11,792 nt of DNA from Gemmatimonadota bacterium. Its GTDB lineage: Bacteria > Gemmatimonadota > Gemmatimonadetes > Gemmatimonadales > GWC2-71-9. Location of the stretch: the NCBI GenBank assembly GCA_024640185.1, contig JAHEFN010000045.1, forward strand, positions 1 to 11,792. The letters run 5' to 3'. Below the pieces are notes generated by a model that was given only the letters and a program-made list of their open reading frames with translations, ran no database searches and was not told the DNA's origin. This document shows positions 6,832 through 11,792 of this stretch, piece by piece. Made by a program: the position numbers and the translations under genes. Each line of letters opens with the position of its first letter. Position 1 is the stretch's first letter.

Positions 6832-6860
6832 TTGACAGGAACGGTCCCACAGGCGATGCT
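6832..6860 (+). promoter_or_regulatory. Putative sigma70-like promoter in the ferritin-csp intergenic region
   Basis: A perfect TTGACA (6832-6837) is followed after 17 bases by GATGCT (6855-6860), a weak -10 hexamer with three matches to consensus. It would start transcription near 6866, just before two stable hairpins and without a following reading frame of note. Confidence 0.4.
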
Positions 6861-6865
6861 TCTTC

Positions 6866-6940
6866 GTTGGCCCGTATTGATGGGCCCAGGATGTGGAGAG
6901 GGCGGTGAGCTCGTTCTTCGAGCCCATCGCCCTCTTCTTG
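6866..6940 (+). ncRNA. Candidate small structured RNA or attenuator leader
   Basis: Between the ferritin-like and cold-shock genes lie 313 bases without a credible gene. Downstream of the TTGACA promoter candidate are two hairpins. The first is GGCCCGT-ATTG-ATGGGCC (6869-6886, 7 pairs with one wobble). The second spans 6895-6937 with about 18 pairs, two of them wobbles, one A-C mismatch and a TTCTT loop, followed by TT. A transcript of about 75 bases would be nearly all stem and would end like an intrinsic terminator with a short U tail. It could be an independent small RNA or an attenuated leader of the cold-shock gene. The bases 6752-6831 show nothing I can name. Confidence 0.35.
6895..6937 (+). 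terminator. Long stem-loop, probable intrinsic terminator
   Basis: The arms 6895-6913 and 6919-6937 pair at 18 of 19 positions (two wobbles, one A-C mismatch) around the loop TTCTT. The 3' arm is pyrimidine-rich (CCCTCTTC) and followed by TT. It lies upstream of the cold-shock promoter region, so it would stop read-through from the ferritin-like operon or end the candidate small RNA. Confidence 0.55.
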
Positions 6941-6957
6941 TGACCATGTCGGTCACA
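6939..6957. repeat. Inverted repeat TGTGACC-N5-GGTCACA
   Basis: Perfect 7-base arms (6939-6945 and 6951-6957) surround ATGTC. It lies 42 bases upstream of the cold-shock promoter-like TACGTTTC. It has the look of a dimeric regulator site, but the gap between the TGTGA and TCACA halves is 9 bases, not the 6 of CRP/FNR sites. Confidence 0.35.
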
Positions 6958-6998
6958 CCCCGCGTGGAGGTTCCGCGTATCACAGATCGGTCGGGATG

Positions 6999-7006
6999 TA
7001 CGTTTC
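6999..7006 (+). promoter_or_regulatory. Putative promoter element TACGTTTC of the cold-shock gene
   Basis: TACGTTTC fits the TAnnTTTC pattern seen at 2721 and 6069 and lies 48 bases before the ATG at 7047. No clear -35 element is visible. Confidence 0.3.
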
Positions 7007-7046
7007 ATCGTGGCTCCGACTCGAATCAAGCTAGGGAGCATCGAAG

Positions 7047-7253
7047 ATGCGTACCAAGGGTACCGTTAAGTGGTTCAATGATCAGAAGGGTTTCGGGTTC
7101 ATTACGCCTGAGGACGGCAGCAAGGATTGCTTCGTCCACCACAACGCCATCCAGGCCGAGGGTTTCAAGACCCTCGCCGAGGGCGCACAGGTCGAGTTCG
7201 ACATTGTGCAGGGCGCCAAGGGACCTGCAGCTGAGAACGTCGTCGCCCTCTAA
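7047..7253 (+). CDS. CspA-family cold-shock protein
   Basis: 68 residues, the usual length for a single cold-shock domain; ATG 7047 with AGGGAG at 7033-7038. The N-terminus (GTVKWFNDQKGFGFI) contains the RNP1 motif KGFGFI, and CFVHHNAI is the RNP2 region. Such proteins bind single-stranded nucleic acid through surface aromatic residues and act as RNA chaperones during cold shock or general growth. It has its own promoter-like element and is followed by a strong hairpin, so it is likely monocistronic. A DEAD-box helicase gene is two genes upstream; both types of protein often serve RNA unfolding at low temperature. Confidence 0.97.
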   Translation: MRTKGTVKWFNDQKGFGFITPEDGSKDCFVHHNAIQAEGFKTLAEGAQVEFDIVQGAKGPAAENVVAL

Positions 7254-7277
7254 TTGGGTCATGATGTGAGCTGAGCC

Positions 7278-7311
7278 GACGGGCCGTCCAGAGTGATCTG
7301 GGCGGCCCGTC
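7278..7311. terminator. 15-bp hairpin between convergent csp and sensor-kinase genes
   Basis: The arms 7278-7292 and 7297-7311 pair along their full 15 bases with one wobble, around the loop GTGA. The hairpin lies 24 bases after the cold-shock stop and 23 bases past the stop of the convergent kinase gene, so it can serve both strands. There is no T tract on either side. Confidence 0.75.
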
Positions 7312-7334
7312 GTGCGTCCGGTGTCCTGCGCCCC

Positions 7335-8747
7335 CTAGGCGACGGGCAGGCGGACCCGGAAGGTGGTCCCCTGGCCAACGACCGACTCCACGGTGATGAC
7401 GCCGCCCATCCCCTCGACCAACCGACGTGCCACGGCCAGCCCGAGCCCCATCCCGCCGGTGTCGCGGGACCGCGATGGGTCGACCCGGTAGAATCGCTCC
7501 CAGATCTGCTCGAGATACTCCGGGGCAATGCCCGGTCCTGCGTCCGAGACGGAGATCGTCACGCCGTCCTCCTGGCGCGCCACCGCGACCAGGACGCTTT
7601 CCGGACCCGGGGAGTGGGTGACGGCGTTCTGGATCAGGTTCCGCAGCACCTGACCGAGTCGACGGGGGTCGGCCACCGCGGACAATGGCCCCTCGGGCAG
7701 GTCCGCCTGAATGGCGAACCGCGCATGGAACCCTCCGAGCGCCCGCCGGACCACCTCGGCCACCTCGACCTCCTCGGTTGTGACCCGGAGTTCGCCGGCA
7801 TCGGCCAGGGCGAGATCCCGCAGGTCATCAACCAGCTGCTGCAGCAGGAGCGACTCCTCCTCGAGAGCCTCCAGCAAGGCTCGGTCGGCCGGCCGCAGTC
7901 CGTCGAGCGCCATCCGGACCAGGCCGACCATGTTGGTGAGTGGGGTGCGAAGTTCATGGGCCACGTCGCTCACCATCCGACGGCGCTGTCCCTCCGAGGC
8001 CTCCAGCGATCCCGCCATCTCGTTGAACGCGACCGCCAATCCGGCGACCTCGTCGGCGCCCTCGACCGGCACCCTCGCGGCGAGGTTCCCCCGACCGAGC
8101 TCGCCGGCGGCGCCCGCCAGCGTGGTGACCCGCCCGGTGAGCCGCCCCGAGAGCACCAGGGTGAGGAGGGCGGCAATCACCGAGCCGACCAGCACCGCCT
8201 GCAGGATCCGTCGCTGGAGGACCCGTCCGGCATCCGACTGGGGGCGTTGGTCGAGGAGCCGCTGGGGGCGATAATCTGGAACGAGGGCCACAAACCGTGG
8301 GTCGGGATCGGTCGGGGGGTCGATCAAGGTGCCCTCCACCTTCGCCCGGGTGATCGCCTCGGCCTCGCCCTCGCGCAACACCGACTCGATGATGATCACC
8401 CGACCGGCCCCAACCGTGATGTCACGGTCAGGCACCTCGGAGAGCGTGTTGAGCAACACCCCACGCTGCTCCGACGCGACGATCACCCCCCCGAGCAGTG
8501 AGTCGCTCACCGTGAAGCGGACCGCGAGCGCACGGATCCCCGCGGTGTCCCCCCTCGGGATCGCCGCCAACGAGTCGACGACGAGGCGGGTGGCGGTCCC
8601 GAGGTGCCGGATCGACTCGACCTGCATGCTCATCCGGGTGAGCTCGACCTGGCTCCAGGTCCCCAGCAGTGAGCCGAAGATCACCAGGGAGGCGACCACC
8701 ATCGGCCAGACGATCACGAAGAACTTCAGGCGGATGGAGCGGATCAC
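7335..8747 (-). CDS. Membrane sensor histidine kinase
   Basis: 470 residues with a GTG start whose GTGA overlaps the stop of the response regulator gene. Residues about 8-30 form the first membrane helix, 31-180 a periplasmic sensor region, and about 181-203 the second helix, followed by a HAMP linker (about 204-255). The HisKA motif DVAHELRTPL carries the phosphorylated His264. The ATPase part has the N box (RNLIQNAVTHS, Asn370 and Asn374), G1 DAGPGI (402-407), F box WERFYR and G2 GGMGLGLA (431-438). All catalytic motifs are intact. The enzyme autophosphorylates in response to an extracytoplasmic signal and passes the phosphate to the partner regulator. The sensor region matches no named domain I recognise, so the signal is unknown. 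Confidence 0.96.
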   Translation of the reverse strand: MIRSIRLKFFVIVWPMVVASLVIFGSLLGTWSQVELTRMSMQVESIRHLGTATRLVVDSLAAIPRGDTAGIRALAVRFTVSDSLLGGVIVASEQRGVLLNTLSEVPDRDITVGAGRVIIIESVLREGEAEAITRAKVEGTLIDPPTDPDPRFVALVPDYRPQRLLDQRPQSDAGRVLQRRILQAVLVGSVIAALLTLVLSGRLTGRVTTLAGAAGELGRGNLAARVPVEGADEVAGLAVAFNEMAGSLEASEGQRRRMVSDVAHELRTPLTNMVGLVRMALDGLRPADRALLEALEEESLLLQQLVDDLRDLALADAGELRVTTEEVEVAEVVRRALGGFHARFAIQADLPEGPLSAVADPRRLGQVLRNLIQNAVTHSPGPESVLVAVARQEDGVTISVSDAGPGIAPEYLEQIWERFYRVDPSRSRDTGGMGLGLAVARRLVEGMGGVITVESVVGQGTTFRVRLPVA

Positions 8748-9454
8748 GTGACCCCACCCACGGCCAGGCGGTACCCAGCTCCGAAGGCCGTCTCGATCGC
8801 GACACGCTCACCGGCCCCAGCCCCCTGCAGCTTGCGGCGAAGGTTCGCCACGTGGACGTCGACGGTGCGCTCCCGCGTCTCAAAGCCCTCTCCCGGGAGG
8901 GCATCGAGCAGCACGGGCCGACTCTTGACCCGGCCCGGGCGCTCGGCGAGGGCCACGAGGATGGCGAACTCGCTGGGGGTCAAGTCCAGCGGGATCTCAT
9001 CGAGCAGCGCCCGGTGGGCGGCATGATCGATCAGCAGGGCCCCGACCCGGGATCGGTCCTGCGACCCCGGCGGGGTCCGGCGCAGCAGCGCCGCGACCCG
9101 AGCGACCAGTTCCCGTGGGTCGAAGGGCTTGGTCAGGTAGTCGTCTGCTCCGGCCTCGAATCCCTCCAGCCGCTCATCCTCCAGCGTCCGCGCCGTGACG
9201 AAGATGACGGGTGCGGCGTTGCTGTCGCGAAGCGCCCGGACGATCTCGACGCCATCGGCTCCGGGAAGCATCCGGTCGAGGACGAGAAGATCGAACTCCT
9301 CCGCGCGCGCGCGGGCCAATCCCGCGGCCCCGTCATGCTCCACCGACACGAGGTGTCCAGCATGGCGCAGGTAGACCGCCATCATCTCGGCGGTGCGGCG
9401 GTCGTCCTCGACCACAAGGACCCGGCCCTTCGGCAGCCCGTTGCCCGCGGTCAT
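8744..9454 (-). CDS. OmpR/PhoB-family response regulator
   Basis: 236 residues from ATG 9454, chosen because AAGGA lies about 8 bases upstream and RVLVVEDD then begins at the normal position; the frame is open to 9544. The receiver domain (residues 10-125) has the acidic pair Asp17-Asp18, phospho-acceptor Asp60 (LVLDRMLP), Thr87 and Lys109 (LTKPF). The C-terminal winged helix (about 135-232) has LTPSEFAIL, the recognition segment RTVDVHVANLRRKL and the closing GAGYRL. It is a transcription factor controlled by the sensor kinase, whose gene overlaps its 3' end. The intergenic region with the potassium channel gene carries a TGACC direct repeat (9487-9501) that may be its binding site. Confidence 0.96.
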   Translation of the reverse strand: MTAGNGLPKGRVLVVEDDRRTAEMMAVYLRHAGHLVSVEHDGAAGLARARAEEFDLLVLDRMLPGADGVEIVRALRDSNAAPVIFVTARTLEDERLEGFEAGADDYLTKPFDPRELVARVAALLRRTPPGSQDRSRVGALLIDHAAHRALLDEIPLDLTPSEFAILVALAERPGRVKSRPVLLDALPGEGFETRERTVDVHVANLRRKLQGAGAGERVAIETAFGAGYRLAVGGVT

Positions 9455-9486
9455 CCGGTGGTCCTTGCCCGTGCCATCACCGACGA

Positions 9487-9501
9487 TGACCTTTCGTGAC
9501 C
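9487..9501. promoter_or_regulatory. Direct repeat TGACC-N5-TGACC, candidate operator
   Basis: TGACC occurs at 9487-9491 and 9497-9501, one helical turn apart, and a looser CGACC follows at 9503-9507. OmpR-family regulators usually bind direct repeats with 10-11 bp period. The site lies in the 95-base divergent region between the regulator gene (-) and the channel gene (+), so it could control both. Confidence 0.4.
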
Positions 9502-9549
9502 ACGACCCGTTGGTCCCATCCATTCCCTCCCATCTGGAGTCCACCCGAG

Positions 9550-10407
9550 ATGACCCGCCCAGGGATCGAGTCCGCCCCGACAGACTGGCCCGCGTGGAGG
9601 ATCAAGCTCTACGTCATCATCTTCGGGCACGAGACGCCAGCCGGCAAGGCATTCGACGTCGCGCTGATCTTCAGCATCCTGGTGAGCGTGCTCGCGGTCA
9701 TGCTCGACTCGGTGGGGTCGATCCGAGAAGCGTACGGCAGCCAACTCTTCATCCTCGAATGGTGCTTCACGATCATCTTCACGATCGAGTATGCCCTGCG
9801 GCTCCTCTGTGCACCCCGCCCGGTGCGCTACGCCCGGAGCTTCTTCGGCCTCGTCGACCTGGCCTCCATCCTGCCGACCTATGTGAGCCTGGTCCTTCCG
9901 GGCACCCAGTACTTCCAGATCATCCGCGTGCTCCGCGTCCTGCGGGTGTTCCGGGTGCTCAAGCTCGCGGAGTACATCGGCGAGGCCGACACCCTCCTCG
10001 TGGCGATCCGCAACAGCCGCCGCAAGCTGTCGATCTTCATCGCCACCGTGCTGGTCATGGCGATCATCCTCGGGGCGGCGATGTACTTCGTCGAGGGACG
10101 GACCCACGGCTTTACCAGCATCCCCCAGTCGATCTACTGGACCATCGTGACGATCACCACGGTCGGGTATGGCGACATCGCACCGGCCACCGCGCTCGGA
10201 CAGACCCTCGCCTCCGTCATCATGCTGCTCGGCTACGCGATCGTGGCCGTGCCGACCGGCATTGTCACGGTCGAGCTGACGCGTCGTCCCGACACCGTCC
10301 GGCATTGCCCGACCTGCCACTTCGCCGGGCACGAGCCCGAGGCACACTACTGCAACCGCTGTGGCACCTCGCTCCACCCACGCCCAACCGGAGCCGAGGT
10401 GCCGTGA
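9550..10407 (+). CDS. Voltage-gated-type potassium channel with C-terminal zinc ribbon
   Basis: 285 residues from ATG 9550 (GGAG at 9536-9539); an ATG at 9496 in the same frame would add 18 residues unlike a channel N-terminus. It has six membrane segments: S1 about 37-54, S2 67-86, S3 97-115, the S4 voltage sensor with Arg126, 129, 132, 135 and Lys138 every third residue, S5 159-182 and S6 216-242. The pore loop holds the K+ selectivity filter TTVGYGD (203-209). After S6 comes a short cytoplasmic tail with CPTC (253-256) and CNRC (268-271), a four-cysteine zinc-ribbon-like module with nearby histidines. It should form a tetrameric K+ channel in the inner membrane. It is divergent from the two-component genes and ends four bases before the convergent propeller gene. 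The function of the tail is not known to me. Confidence 0.95.
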   Translation: MTRPGIESAPTDWPAWRIKLYVIIFGHETPAGKAFDVALIFSILVSVLAVMLDSVGSIREAYGSQLFILEWCFTIIFTIEYALRLLCAPRPVRYARSFFGLVDLASILPTYVSLVLPGTQYFQIIRVLRVLRVFRVLKLAEYIGEADTLLVAIRNSRRKLSIFIATVLVMAIILGAAMYFVEGRTHGFTSIPQSIYWTIVTITTVGYGDIAPATALGQTLASVIMLLGYAIVAVPTGIVTVELTRRPDTVRHCPTCHFAGHEPEAHYCNRCGTSLHPRPTGAEVP

Positions 10408-10411
10408 GCGA

Positions 10412-11563
10412 TCAGTTCGGCAGCGTGTAGCGCTCGAGGTACTGGAGGTCATCCGCGTCGTATCGGGCGAGATAGACACTGCTGGCTCCCATGCCGACGA
10501 CGCGGCGTTCCGCCGGCATCGTCACACTGGCGACGTGACGACCGTTGGCATCGAAGAGATCGTAGCGCCATGGCTGGCCCGATCGCTGGGAGCGGTTGAC
10601 CCAGAGCCGGTCCTGCCCATCCACCCAGATCGCACCCGCATTGAAGGGTGGCTTGGCCTCGGGCCATGGCAATCCGTCGATGGCACTGCGACCACTGCGA
10701 CCGCGGTTCATCGCCACCGACCGCTGGCCGTTGTTCATCTCGATCCCGATGCTGATGCCGCCGCTCCGCTGCCGCTCGGCGACGAACTCCTCCTTCTCGG
10801 CGGTGCTGATCGGCACCGTTCGGACCTCGACCGGGGCGCCACGGACGGTGCGGCCATCGGGCTGGATCAGGTCGACATGGTAGTCACCGACTCGCACGAC
10901 GTAGGCGGCTCCATCGGGGCGGATGGCCCAGCCGTCCTGGGGGGAGAAGGGTACCTGCCGGGTCGTCTGCGACTGGTTGCCCGGTCCACCCGAGGTCACG
11001 GTCTTGACCTCGGTCTCCTTCATGCGGGCGATCATCGTGGTGGCCCCTGCGTCGCGGTTGTAGCGCATCAGGCTGCTCGAATCTGACCCCGGCTGTCGGG
11101 CGCGGAAGTACAGGTTGCCAGCGCCATCGACCCCCTGGACCAACATGAAGTTCATGCTGCCAGGCCCGGCATCGCCACCGGTGGCGATCGGAAAGGTCCG
11201 TCCAGGACGCATCCGCGCATCGAACTCCATCAGGCGGCCATTGCCGAGGTCGGTGACCAGCACCGAGTCGCCGGGCAGGGCGAAGACCGCGTCGGGTTGG
11301 CTGTACTCTCCCGGGCCGGCACCATTGCGACCCACCGCGGTGTGGGTCCGGAGGGCGGCGTCGACCCGGTAGAGCGTGTTGTCGAGCGGATCGGCAATCA
11401 GCAGCGAACCGTCGGCAAACTCCCGCAGCCCGCCGATCATGGCGAACTCGGTCGGATGGCTCGCCGTCGGGGCACCGAGGGTGAGTTCCCGGACGGCCTG
11501 GGCCGGGGCCAAGGTGGGGGCTGCCATCGCGGCCGCGAGACACAGCGTGGGGTAGCGCATCAT
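10412..11563 (-). CDS. Secreted six-bladed beta-propeller protein
   Basis: 383 residues from ATG 11563 (a second ATG follows directly); GGAG lies about 8 bases upstream. The frame is open to 11614, but only this start places the signal peptide (MMRYPTLCLAAAMAAPTLAPAQA, cut before VRE; about 23 residues) at the N-terminus. The mature part has repeated four-strand blade patterns of the NHL/6-bladed type, such as GGLREFADGSLLIADPLDN, GDSVLVTDLGNGRLMEFD, DGAGNLYFRA, IRPDGAAYVVRV and VDGQDRLWV. No catalytic residues can be named. Proteins of this kind are abundant in Gemmatimonadota and Bacteroidetes; their role is mostly unknown, with ligand or peptide binding in the periplasm or at the surface as a guess. 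An inverted repeat in its leader overlaps the ribosome site. Confidence 0.85.
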   Translation of the reverse strand: MMRYPTLCLAAAMAAPTLAPAQAVRELTLGAPTASHPTEFAMIGGLREFADGSLLIADPLDNTLYRVDAALRTHTAVGRNGAGPGEYSQPDAVFALPGDSVLVTDLGNGRLMEFDARMRPGRTFPIATGGDAGPGSMNFMLVQGVDGAGNLYFRARQPGSDSSSLMRYNRDAGATTMIARMKETEVKTVTSGGPGNQSQTTRQVPFSPQDGWAIRPDGAAYVVRVGDYHVDLIQPDGRTVRGAPVEVRTVPISTAEKEEFVAERQRSGGISIGIEMNNGQRSVAMNRGRSGRSAIDGLPWPEAKPPFNAGAIWVDGQDRLWVNRSQRSGQPWRYDLFDANGRHVASVTMPAERRVVGMGASSVYLARYDADDLQYLERYTLPN

Positions 11564-11566
11564 CGT

Positions 11567-11603
11567 CCAATCTCCAGGGTGTGGGGTCACCTCTCCAGAT
11601 TGG
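11567..11603 (-). promoter_or_regulatory. Leader inverted repeat overlapping the propeller gene's ribosome site
   Basis: CCAATCT (11567-11573) and AGATTGG (11597-11603) are perfect 7-base inverted arms separated by 23 bases. On the minus strand the second arm includes part of the GGAG ribosome site (11572-11575), so the transcript could hide it. A promoter may lie upstream (TAGGAT at 11609-11604), but the TTAACA at 11635-11630 is 20 bases away, too far for a standard pair. Confidence 0.35.
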
Positions 11604-11659
11604 ATCCTACGCACCCGGTGTTCAGGGGGTGTTAAGGCCCCGAGTCCCGACCGTCGCCC

Positions 11660-11792
11660 TCACCACCGGAAGAGGTAGGAGAGCTTGAGGAAGAAGGCAT
11701 CATCGGTCCGCTCGAGCTCCCGGAAGGTGAGTGGCCGGTTGCCGCGAAGTGTCGAGCCGTAGCCGATGAACGCCACCGTGCCGGCCGTCGGC
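11660..11792 (-). CDS. C-terminal end of a DUF5916-type outer-membrane protein (start outside window)
   Basis: The minus strand is open from the right edge to TGA at 11662-11660, giving 43 residues. They include GTVAFIGYGST, LTFRELERTDDAFFLKL and the final SYLFRW. This matches my memory of the end of DUF5916 proteins, in which a glycoside-binding-like domain is followed by an outer-membrane barrel; the FFLKLSYLFR ending is characteristic, and an aromatic last residue fits an outer-membrane barrel. The function of these proteins is not established. The gene lies 96 bases upstream of the propeller gene on the same strand, too far to be sure of an operon. Confidence 0.7.
   Translation of the reverse strand, partial: PTAGTVAFIGYGSTLRGNRPLTFRELERTDDAFFLKLSYLFRW

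Noticed and set aside
6939..6957. A CRP/FNR-type binding site
   Set aside because: The TGTGA and TCACA halves are 9 bases apart instead of 6.
9455..9544. N-terminal extension of the response regulator to 9544
   Set aside because: The extra 30 residues lack receiver-domain character, and ATG 9454 has a ribosome site; extension would also run over the channel gene's upstream region.

Overview
The window is GC-rich, densely coded bacterial DNA. Several traits point to a Gemmatimonadota-type or related FCB-group bacterium: a large repeat-built multiheme c-type cytochrome, a secreted six-bladed beta-propeller protein, the tail of a DUF5916-type outer-membrane protein, and a recurring TAnnTTTC motif upstream of genes that resembles the -7 element of Bacteroidetes-type promoters. 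This assignment is an inference; no rRNA or tRNA gene lies in the window to settle it. No mobile element, CRISPR array or phage gene was seen.

Positions 1-2608 (+) hold the 3' part of a multiheme cytochrome gene (14 CxxCH motifs visible, built from tandem 74-residue, three-heme units). It is joined by a 1-base TGATG overlap to a 534-residue secreted protein that looks like an outer-membrane beta-barrel with a small N-terminal beta domain. The pair has the layout of a porin-cytochrome conduit that could carry electrons across the outer membrane; this is the most interesting part of the window. After a 191-base gap with a promoter-like motif and a hairpin that covers the ribosome binding site comes a PilB/GspE-family pilus or secretion ATPase (2800-4485, +).

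Positions 4486-7334 (+) hold stress and RNA-related genes: a DEAD-box RNA helicase with a TTG start and a long leader (4672-6054), an unrecognised 61-residue basic protein with a CLLCKPH motif (6101-6286), a non-heme ferritin-like protein (6308-6733), a 313-base intergenic stretch that may encode a short structured RNA (about 6866-6940), and a CspA-family cold-shock protein (7047-7253). A 15-bp hairpin at 7278-7311 separates the last from the convergent genes beyond.

Positions 7335-9454 (-) encode a two-component system: an OmpR-type response regulator whose stop overlaps the GTG start of the sensor kinase. It diverges from a voltage-gated potassium channel gene (9550-10407, +) with a C-terminal zinc-ribbon-like tail. 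The shared intergenic region carries a TGACC direct repeat with a 10-bp period, a plausible operator. The right end (-) holds a secreted beta-propeller protein (10412-11563) and the last 43 codons of a DUF5916-like outer-membrane protein (11660-11792).
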